Positions 24,101 through 36,100 of a DNA stretch of 64,000 nt are shown piece by piece. The stretch is from Nectonema munidae (lineage: Eukaryota; Nematomorpha; Nectonematoida; Nectonematidae). Position 1 is the first letter of the stretch, and the number at the start of each line of letters is the position of its first letter. The stretch covers positions 1 through 64,000 of the forward strand of contig JAUIRK010000155.1 in assembly GCA_030549495.1 (NCBI GenBank), read 5' to 3'. The position numbers and the translations under genes were made by a program. The notes below the pieces were generated by a model. It ran no database searches. It was given only the letters and a program-made list of their open reading frames with translations, and had not been told where the DNA came from.

Positions 24101-27100
24101 GATGAACTAAGCACCGAAGGCCCTGGATTTGATTCCTCATCGATACCAATTTGTTCATAGTTTGACATAAGCGGTACACGAGTGCATTGTCAATGAAAAC
24201 ACACCCACGGTACATTTACCTTACCTTTTACTCAAAATTGAAAAATTTGGTTTATAATTAACATAAGAGAGAAAGGAAACAAATAAAGCAATTTTCACTA
24301 TTTTAAAATGGAACCGTCTGTTCTCAGAATAATTTCAAAATAATAGGAGGCATAAAGAATTAGAGTTTATTTGATATTTTCAAGTTTTTATAAGCAGCAA
24401 AAGACAACGTTTAAGTAGCTAACCCTTATAGAAGAATCATAGTATACAAAAATGGCTTAATCACTAACATAAATCAAAGTATACGAGAAAGAAAATCATT
24501 GCGTTTTTTTGAATATTTTTGTCCACAAATAAAATTCTGACAGCTATTATAAATAGATTAAGTACATTTTTAGCAACTGGAACATTATGTTTCGATATAT
24601 TTTTATTATAATAGTCAACAAATTTTCTTAAAAAAGAAATTTAATTAATTATGTACAGTGTTACTTTTAAAATTTAACAATCAAACATAAAAATATCTCT
24701 GCTCAAATATTAAGCAAATAGAGTATTCTTGCTTTTTAAACTGAATAGCTAGTCAAAATATTCATTTCCAAATAACTATTCAAAAAAATTTCTTGACTTG
24801 AAAAAATTAAAGTTTTCAAATGGTACAAAATATAGCAAACTAAGCTATATAGCAAATTAAGTGACTTTTGTTGAAATAAAATTCTTAGCGCGAGTCTAAC
24901 AATATTCATTGATATAAAATTGTAAGGATTGAAAACTATTTTAATTTAAATCTAAATGCAAATTAGACAGAAGCAGTGGTGTAGCCAGAAAAAAGTTGAT
25001 AGGCGGGGTGGGAGCACAATTTAAAAACAAATGAGCAACATTATTTATACTTTCTTGATCCTTTCATTGGAGAAATTTTCGAAAACATATCGCAATAAAT
25101 GCATGGGGGCACCATGAGGTACATAGGAGAGTGGGCACGGCTCCTCATGCCCAGCCTAGCGGCGTCACTGGAAAGAAGAGAGCACAAGAGAAGAGGGCTT
25201 GAGTGAATGATTGAGTTTTAACAAAGAAAGCGGAAGAGAAAAACAGGAGACAGAAGATGAGAAAATCTAGTGGATCAACATGTGTTTGCTCAAAAATACT
25301 ACAAGACACTGTGATAAACATTGCTTACTTATTGTGTGAATATTGAAACAATTGATTTATTATTATATAGCTCTCACGCATCGTATGTAAAATATGTTTG
25401 ATAGGAATTTCAGAGCAGCTTTACATGATGCTTGATTGATTCGAAAGTCTACATTCCTCCTTTTTTCTCATATCTTACATTATATTCGAATGATCATTAC
25501 ATTCTATAATGCGATCATCATACATGTTTTATAAACAAACAGCAACTTTTACTTATAGAAAATTATTGGGGGGGGGGGGGGAGGATTTTTATTTTCTATA
25601 AAAATATAATGATACTTTTAATCCTACTTGGCTTAAATTTGATTCCAAAAAAAACAAATAGGATCTTTTTAGGATGGTGAATAACTTAATCAAAATAAGC
25701 TTGTGCATTTTAAAATCTCTTAAACTATTAAAAAGGAAAATCAACACAGAGAATTTAAAGCTTTTTAAAAGTGCCTATTGACTTGAAGTTATGTATCTTC
25801 TATTATTGCGTGACCTCAAAATAGGTTTTTTATTGAATCAGCACAAATATCTCTTGCATGTCTAATCCATATAAAGTAAGCTTTCCTTTTTTCATCGAAA
25901 ATAAAAGTTCTTTTACAAAAAACTAAATAAAATAATGTCCTTCCTTGCTTTTTCAAAACCTTTTTTAAATGGAACAAAATTGAAGTTTTTACCCAAAAAA
26001 AGTTGACTATTTTTTTTAGGTTTGCATGAATCAGGTTAATTAAAAAGGGCTTTGAATGAAGTTAGAAATTTAATATACGAAAGTAGTGTTTTGTGTGAAT
26101 ATCCCCTTCTACTAAGAGAAAATGATATATTATCTGACGTTACCTTCTTTATACTCTTCTCTCTATTAAGGCTAAGTCAATTACCGAACCAGGCAGGGTT
26201 GTGGATTTGGAAGAATATTTGACGACTTTGACTTCACTTATTTATAATTTTTCGACTCCGACTCTCTCTACCTATTTGTGATTTTTGAGACTGCAACACG
26301 ATTTATGTAAAAAAATTTAACATTAATGACTCCACCTATATACAGTAGAACTCCTCTAATGAGGTCACCATAGGGACCAAGTCTTTTGACCGTTATTTAG
26401 GATTGACCTCATTAGAGGAGTAATTATGTTATTTGAGAGTAAAAGTATAACTGTTATAATCAATCAAAAACAATTATATATTTTAAATTATTACATAGGA
26501 AAAAAATTGAAAAATAAACTTAAAATGTCACAGAGAAATAAAAAAAGTAAAATCTATAAAGTTATTTTTATTTTGCAAAAAACAGGTACTAATTTTACTT
26601 TTTAATAAAGTAGGTAGGTATCGTGTTTGCTTTTTTGCTAGCTGTCCTAAAACCATTACTTGCTCAATGTCTTTTTCCAGTTTTCGTGCAAGATCATAGC
26701 TTTGTAACATTCCTCTTTTAAGTGCAAACTTTTTAAGATCGATTGCAGAGGTTAGAGCTCCAGAAAGATTTTTTATAGAACATTCACTCTCACCAAGCCA
26801 TTTATTATTAAAGCCTCCGGATCTGATGAATTTTCACCGAGGATGTCTTGTACTAAATCTGCTTCCAATGTAGCAGTAAGTTCTTCAACGACTGGTAAAT
26901 CATCATCAATTGAAATGAATTCCGTGTCTGTCATGGTTTTCTATTTCACAGCGCTGAGAGACTTCTTTGATAAGATCATCAAGTGGGATGCCCTGTTCAA
27001 GATTCAAAGATTGTGCTAGAACACCAAAACCACTCTTGCAAAAACAAGCCTCAAATGTAGAGGGCTTGATATCTTTTACAGGGGGTAACAGAAAAAACAG

Positions 27101-30100
27101 CTGGTTAGGAAGACTGATTTAAAATTCACAACTAAAAGTATTTTTATTGTGCGATGTTAAAATTTGATCCCTTTGAAAATTTACCCAATTTCTCCGTTTT
27201 GACAAAAATAGGTGACCGTAGTACGCAATACAGGAGTGACCGTTATACTCAATAATTATGCAATATATAGAAATATAAAAGAATTCGCGACTATACTTTC
27301 TGACCGTATTAGAAGCGTTGACCGCTGCCCAGGAGTGACCGTAGGGAGGAGTTCTACTGTATAATTTTGCGACTTTGACTTCAAAAAAATTAATTATGCA
27401 ACATCAACTTTTCTGTTTCAAATATTATAAATCTCCAAAAAGTGGGATAACATGTGCCATATTTCAAGGTCGTTTGTGAATGTTAATTTTAGATGGTCAA
27501 TAAAAGATTTCCTAAATTTTAGACATTTCTACTTTGTGTTGCAAGTAAAAAGTTTGATTTTCTAATTATTATCTAAGCCAAAACAATACGATTCATAAAC
27601 TTGAATTTATCCTAAAAAAATTTCCAAAGATTTTTGTTCCTAAAAACTTTCTACCCATAAACTGAGTTTTGCTCATTTACAAAATAATTTCAAAATATTT
27701 GCACCTTTTTTGCACACTAAAAAGAGTCTCTATGAATTTATTTATTAATCTAGCAATTATCAATGTAACTATTTATGAAATCGTAGTCGCAATACGACTC
27801 CGACTCCATAGCTCTGAACCTAAGACATGCCTAGCACACTAAGTCTGTATCAAAATTCGTTTAGTAGCAGCCCCGTCGCCAGTCTGGAATTGCGGGAGGC
27901 TTAGCGAAAACTGGTTTAATGTAGCCTGGACTATAAGAAAGTGTATACATTTTTATATTTTTATGTCCATCTGAGGTTTCTAAATGATGTGCGAATAGTA
28001 GAATCTGATAAATTCAGTGATGAACATAACCATCTATATGTATGTTTAAGACATACAAATGAGGATGGTTAGTTGAAATTACTTTCGATGGATTATTAAT
28101 AGCCATTTTTTAGGAATTTGCACTGTCGAAGACAGTACTGACCCGGTATAAAGCAACCCTCCATGTTGAAAGGAAGGCTGATTTTTAAGAGTAGCTTTGC
28201 GCCTTATTGCGCGCGTTTCTCTCTCGTTTTAGCGCAACAATCGCGCTAGGCAGAGATAGTTTGGACCCATAATCCTTTAACATTTCGCATTATTTTTATT
28301 AAATCCTTTTATTGCTGTGTAATTTTAGTTTGCGTGAACAGAAGACTTAAAAATCAAAAAACACTGAGTGTATTTCAATCGAGTTGAAAGCACTATTAAA
28401 TGTCTAATTGATTACCTCTGGATTGCTGACCACAACATTTTTCAAACGAGGATGATATACTTGTGATAGAGGCAGTCTTTGTTCACCATATCTTTTAACG
28501 ATATTTAACATATTGTTTACTGATCTCTCCCAGAAGTCGTTAGGACTTTAATAATTGGATATTCCACAAGTCCACGGGTTCCTAAATTGGAGGTCTTGTC
28601 AGTCTGCTGAATAACCCAGTTAAAATTTAACGTCAAAAGAAATGATTTATTGTGAAAAGATAAAGTATCTATCTTATGTGAGTAAAATCGTCGTTATATA
28701 GTGTTTTCAAGTCTCCAAAGGACTAATTTCGTTGACATAATTTCTATTGTGTTTGCTGCATAAAACATGTGAATAGAGTGTTTATTTTTGGATTAAAAAT
28801 CATTTGAATTATAAATTTTTGTTCCTGGTTTTTTTTTTAACAAAATCTCTGGATAAGCTTTTAAAACAAAAGCTTGTTCAATAATGGATGAGATAGCATA
28901 TCTAGATTTAGAATAAAAGCTTCCAAGTTTTATTTATCCCATGTTCACCTCAAGTTCTCTAAGAGTTTAAAAATGCATCTAAAACATCCTAAAAATTAAT
29001 TTCAATGCAAATGTCTATATATTAAAATTTTTTGGATAGTCCCAGTCATTGTAAAATGATTTTGTTTTATAAATTTTATTTACAATACATCCAGGGCCGG
29101 TGCCGTGGTGGGGGGCCCGTTGAGCTTGGTGGGGGGGCCCCCTCCTCTTTATTTTTTCTTTCCCAAAGGCATACATCACCCCATAGACACAAATTCACAG
29201 TATGGTACTCTCTACCCATGTACCTCAAAAACAATATAATTTCAACAAGCATTAAAAATAACGTTAAGCTTTTTTAACATGAAAGAAAGAATATTTTTTA
29301 ATTTTTTTTTGACCGAACGTGCTGATAGGATAATTTCATCTTCTGAAGTTTTAAAATAGTTAAAAAAAAATTACAAAATTAGGGCGAAAATGCTATTTTG
29401 CCTTAAATTAACTTAGTTTTTGCGCTTAAATAATCTACATTAAATATCCAAATGAGAATTTTTGTAAAGTTTCAATAAAATATTCAAAATTCAAAGAAAA
29501 ATGTTTAAAGAACAACCTTTAGATTTACTATCCTTTAGAAGAAATATAGTAAATTATTAAATTGCTCAATATTCGAAACCAAAAATTTTAATAAATCCTT
29601 CAAAAAACAAAGAACTTTTTTTATCCAGTGAAGAGTCAAGATTAGATAGTTTTGATCACTGGATTATAAAAGGTAAGCAAAGAAGACGCGCAATGAAGTG
29701 CGGCGGAAGAACTCTGTATTCTTGTTCAAAGTGTAACGTCGGATTACATCCTGATTGTTTTACTACATATCACAAAACAATATAATTTTTAAAATAAATA
29801 TTTATGTTTTTGTATGTATATCATTTTTTTGTAAAATTGCTGAAACTAGAAGGGTCTGAAATTTAATAATGGTTGATTTTAGCGAAATATAATAAAATTA
29901 ATTAAAGAATAAAGTTTTATGATTGACGGTCAAATAAATATTGCTCTTGAACTACCTTAATTTGTTTAATCTTGAAATAATAAATATGAATACTTTCGTT
30001 CCCATTGTCAGTTTAAACTTACAAAACATTTTTTGCTTATAAAAACAAATTGATTTATTTTTTTTTCTAAATATTTTTGTTTTCATGTTATTTAGAGGCT

Positions 30101-33100
30101 ATTTATCATAAAAAATTATACTATTTTCAAAAATTTTTTATTGGGTTAATATGGGTTAATCCATACTTTACCGAATAAATTACATTAGCAAATTTGAAGA
30201 TTTATTCTTTAAACTCGATATCAAGTATAATTTTTTTTCTTTATTTAATGAAAATAGAGTACTGATGTTATATATTAATGCTTTTATCATTTTAGGTGTC
30301 TGTTCTAAAATTCATGATGAAAATTTGAGAACCAGGTTTTTTTGTTTACTCACATTTACTCTAATTTTCTTACTCTTTTCTTTTAGTTATCGTTCAAGCT
30401 CTCGCTTTCAAAAAATGGGATATGAAAAAGAATTTTTGACCTTTCTAGACGGGCTTTTATCTGAAGTCGATAGAAAGATTCAAAAGGGCCTATCTAGACT
30501 CGCATATACAACTGAAACAAAAGTACTTCACATTTTTATTGTTTATCAGCATTTGTCATATTTATTTCTCTTTCACACATTATCCTCTTTTAGTGAGTGA
30601 CTGGGAAATAATGTCTTTAACAGTTCTAGTAGAGATATTTTCATTTACAAATTATTTATTATGTGCCAAGCTAAGTACGATAGTTTCAAAAGCGGAATAT
30701 ATCCCTTACTAAAGTAAGATGGGATATTTGAAAACGATTTTAAATTTTTTTATATGCTTGTTATTAGTTGAAACTGAAGTCGATGGATCTCCATTATAAT
30801 TGATGTAGTAAGAGTAAATCCTTTATTCGATAAATTTTCCACTACTATGGTATTCAACAGATCATCCACTTCCAAAAAAAGCGAACAGGCGTGTCTACCA
30901 CATTTTATTGAAGGAAACTGAACCATATGCATATACTTTATAAGCGTGCGAACATTGAAGTTGAGATAGTGTATAGAGATAGCGAAGTAATGTTATCTTT
31001 TTAATTTTAAATCACAAAAAATCTTTTATAAAATATATCCAAGTGACTATATTTTTTGCTTATAACTATTTTTGACAAACATTACTAATAATTTTATTTC
31101 TTATTTTTTGAGTGACTGGCAATTCTCAAGCCTCATTGAAACAACTTGGAAGAACTTTTGGGAAATTCGCGTATATTAATTAAAACTTATTTTTTAGCTA
31201 AATGTGATTAAAATTCAAAATGAAGAAAAGATTAAACAACTCAACCAGAGAAGTGAGATTCTTCTAGAAAAAGTAAGTTTTTATTTCATTTTTTCAAATC
31301 ATCATTTAATTCCATTAGTTAACAGTAACACCATAACAGTGAGATATTTTTTTATATTTTTGATTTATTCTTGTAATCTAGTGTAACTTCTCAATGCTAA
31401 AATGACAAGAAAAAAACTTACTAGAATGACCGTGAGGTCATTTTGACCGCAGCTAAAAACAAAGAAGAAATAGCTTAATATTCTATAAATTTCACAAATA
31501 TTTATTCATATATACTCAACTATTATTGAAAATTGATGAAACATTTTATTTATTTCACAATTTTTACATATAAAAATGTTTCAGCTGTACATTTACCACA
31601 TGTTATTAAATTACTCGTTTTGTATGTTTTGGTGGCTTTATTTTGACCACCAAAAAATTATAAATACCAGTAAATTTATTTCTCGAATTGATAAGAATCG
31701 GTAGTAAATACCTCCTATTGACCCTTTTTCTTTTGCTTTGATTTAGATTTTCACATTCATTGATTTTGCATAATTCTTCCACTAACTCTAAAAGGAAAGC
31801 TCTTCTAGATTTTTTCAAGAAATAAACAGTATTGTACAAAATCCAGCAATTGATTAAGGCTAAATCAAGTATGTTGAAAAAACGGCTAATAGCCATCTTG
31901 AGTATGTACTACACATCTGATCCAGTAGATCAGAAAGGGGGAAATTCTCCCTAGTGAGAAATTTGAAGTTTTAAAGGGGGAAATAATTACACTGCTACAA
32001 TTTTTATTTTAAAATTGTTATTTTTAAAAAAAATGACAAGATTAAATTGGGGCGGTGGTTTTCACTCAAATACACGTATATACACTTAGAATAACTCAAT
32101 TCTCCTGAAAATATAACAAGGAAAGTGATATTACTACACTAGTGAAGAGAAAGCAGCATTATTTTTTCTGAATGATTAATACTCATATTTTCTATCTGAC
32201 CATACTTAGTAATGAAACAAATTTATGAAAAATTTTTTGATTATTTTTTATCCACAATGGGAAATTAAATGATTAAGTCACCTGGAGGGGAAATAATAAG
32301 AATAAGTTTGGGAACCACTGCGGCAGATCAACACCGTATTTTGTGAAATTGTTAAATAAGATACTATCAGGCTTTTTCTTTAGATCTTTATTTATGAAGA
32401 CTACTGAGAACTAAAACAAGTTATTTTGCTTTATCTATGTTGAAGACAAATTTTCACAAAAAAAAAATCCAACTTGAACTTTTTTTTTGCAAATATTTGT
32501 TTTATTTCACTACGAACTTCTTTACAATTTTGCCTAAACTTCTTAATAAATAAATCAGAAACTAATTTTTTGTATGTGAAAAAATTATCAGACTTTATGT
32601 TATAACTTTTTTTTGAAAGCCCACTTTGTTGAATGAGTTTTTTTACAATTCAGGTTTACTAGGCAAATATTGGGTAGATGGACATCTAGCCTTTGTGGGA
32701 AGAAGCTGTTCATCAATAGTATGTTGGGATGAGGCACATAACACCTCTTACTATTGTCAAGAAGTTTCCAAACTAAAAGTACCCAAAGCCCTTTCCTTCC
32801 ACTTTTCACATCATATCTAAGAAACTTTATGATTTCTTCAAATTTACAAGGTTGCATGTTATCTTTGAAAAATTCTTACCCCGATTTTTACTCCAGAAGC
32901 TTCTCAAAGGAATATTTTTGCTTCAACTATTTCGCGCAGTATGCACAATGATAAAAAACATTTGAGTTCTTCAAAGATGAAATCAAAGAAGATTTGTGAA
33001 AGATGGCCAAACACTTTTCACTAGAATACCTTCAGAAATTGCACAATTTTGAATATGTCGCAAGATTCTTTTAAATACAATGAAAAACTGATTTGGGTTG

Positions 33101-36100
33101 CAAATTTATATTGTGATAAGCAAAACTTCTATCAATTGGATGAGCCTTGAAAACATTTTGATTGATGTTTAATAAACTAATTACTGCAATCTTTTGATTG
33201 GATTTCTTGAATAGAACAATTTTTATTAATGCAATCTAAGCTCACCGTTTAATTTTCCATATATTAAGGCCAGTTAAAAATCCTCATTAGTTTCCTGGCT
33301 TACTTCAATGTCAAATTCAGAGAAGCTTTCATCTTCAGACACATTGGACATCATGCAGAACTCATTCAACAAGATAACAAAATAAATCAGAAAAAGGAAA
33401 GGAAAGTATGAAAATCAAGATAATACATCAAATGAGAGTAAAAATTATGAATAATTCTTAGAAAGCCTGTGCTGTCTATTCTACTACAGTTATCATTTTA
33501 GTCAGGTTAAAGTGTTTCAGTGATGGTAGGTAGAGAATGCTATTGAAACACAAAAACAAGTATTGGTAGATCTTAGCATTATAATAAATGCCATAAATGA
33601 TCAGAGCTTGATATAAAGAAATATCATTTTTACAGATGTAGATTTAAGTGAGGTCAAAAGGACCACACTGTTACTCTGGTGTTACCTCTGTATAATTAAC
33701 ACTTTATTGAGTCGCTAGAGATAGAGAGGTAATTTATATAGTTTTTAAGTTGAGTTTGTTTTCCGAAATAATTACTAAGCACATTTTAAAGGCAACTGTA
33801 TCTTAGAGTGGTTTCATCAACAAGATGCAATTGCACCGCCTGTGTCTAACCATTAAAAAAAGAAGAATTGATACCGGATCGAACATTGTGCTACCTAACT
33901 CAAGTATCTATGTAACCTTACCCTTTAAGCACATTTTAAGTTATTTTATTTTACTAAATTTTCTTATTCAAATTGTAATGCCTAAATTGTCTAGGAATGC
34001 AAAACTATTTTTATAAATGTGATCTTTTTACCTGCTTTGACATTGAAACCGTCTTATATGATCTTTTTCACCTATGATATGGTGACAAATTTCGCATGTA
34101 ATATATTTTAAATCAACTTATTTGTTTATGATTATAAACATAGTAGATTACTTTTAAGCACTACATTTCAATCGCTATGTATAGGTTGTGAAATACATGG
34201 TTATAATTTTGCGCGCCTAAATCTTTTTAAATTATTTAAACTGTTGAAATTTTTGATCATTATATTTATTTTTATATTGGTTATATATAAAATAATTGTG
34301 AGTTTGCACTTTTTCAAGTTAAGCAAAATTAATTTTCGATTTGATTTTGGATTCACAAAAAAAGTTATTATTAATTGAAATTTGAACTTGTTTCTTCTAA
34401 ATAGAAAATAAGGAATAACTTTAAATATAATTTAAAAATCTCTTATTAATAATAACAAACTATCTTTTCTCTTCATCATCTAGATTTAATTTTGAAAATA
34501 AATGGAATAACCAAGTTTGTTCTACAAAAATTTAACTAAAAGTTACAAAATAAAGAATATTTTTGGTATTCCTCAACAAATAGCAACAGTTTTTAACCGA
34601 ATTTCTATTTATGTAGTCAAACAAAATAGAAGAAAAATAAATACAAACTCATATTTTTTAAATTTTATTCCAGACAGACATTTGGCTAGCGAGCCAGTTA
34701 GCTCGTAGATCTTTTTTCTCTTTGATTTCAGATCGCTCAATTGAACATAGATAATAATAAATGTTTTTCATTTATTTATTGTATTACCAAATTTGATGCC
34801 TAATTTAAATATACTATAATTTGCCAAAAGCGATGATAAATTTAAGAAAAAAGTAGTAACCTTCGCTTTTATATAAAAATATGAAAATTGTATGTTGTAA
34901 TCAATACACAAACTGAATTCACCTTTTAGATAGTATATAAATTACAGTTTTTTTCTGAACAAGGATATTTATCATATAACAAAAAAAAATTTAAGAATCG
35001 TCTAAAAATGTATAATTTCTCAAATTTAATACAGAAAAGGTTTTTTGTGGAGGGATTATATTATTTCCAATAATATTAGAAATAATAATTTGCTACTACT
35101 TTTTGAAGTTCAACCGCTTTCATTCCAAAGTTTTATTTTGTAAACAATTTCCTTTGCCTTCTCCAAAATTCGAATATTTGATTTAATTAATGTTGATACT
35201 TTTAAAGGGATAAATCAAAAAACAATTTTAATATTTTAGTAAAATTAAATATTTTCATTTTAATAAAATTTTTATATTTGTATCAAACTTATTGTGGAAA
35301 TCAATATCAACTCCACATAAGCTGTTACAAGTTACCCCTCCAAACTATAAAGATCCTCATCAACGTATCCGAACACTATCGATCCCCACAACTGGAAGCC
35401 AATAAATTACCTCTCTATATCCTGTGACTATCTTCACAAATAAACCCTGACACACACACATACAATACTGACACACATTAATTTCCTGGTTTGCACCCAT
35501 TGGTGAACTTACTGACAAAGTGGGCGAACAACTTGAGTTCACCTTAAAATTGAGAATTTGAGGTGGCCTCGTGTAGCTCCTAGCCATATGTGAAAGCGTA
35601 CTCATGGACCCAAACTGTGGCTGCCAAGTTTGGAAAGTAAAAAAATAAAATGTATTTTGCCATCCAATATTAATAAAATCTGTTACTCATATATAATCAC
35701 AAAATATATTAATACATATGAAAAATTATATCTTTAAAATGTAAATAATTGTCAAAGTAAAGTAAATATAACAAAAATTCGGTGTTGTAATTATTTCATT
35801 CTTTTCGTAAAACTTTATTTTAAAAATTTCTTTTTATGACTTACAGAACATATTAGCTTAGGAATTTCATGTTGTAATTTTTTAAAGTAATCATTGATGT
35901 ATATATATAAAACAAGAAAACCTTCTTTTCGAATATTATCCATGAAAACTTTGAAAAAATTCATATTATGGTTTTGGAGTTAATGAAAATGTTTAATGAA
36001 TGATTTTGTTTTATGTTTGAAAATATAATAAAAACTTTTGTTTTTAAAGTCGCAAAATATTGCATCTGTAAAAATAACTCCTTTTTCTTAAACATTATAG

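Larger units (their letters stand above)
20056..25581. mobile_element. hAT-type non-autonomous element, outer copy, interrupted by an inverted copy of itself
   Basis: The left end is CAGGGGCGGACATTC at 20056. The outer copy consists of 20056-20965 and 24075-25581. It is split by the inner copy (20966-24066) at the 8-bp target TCTATGGG. The two outer halves are the reverse complement of the inner copy over their whole length. The right terminus is lost at a G run (25568-25581). It lies inside intron 2 of LUC7L3. I see no transposase. The outer copy also carries its own MITE insertion (20757-20950), absent from the inner one. Confidence 0.8.
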
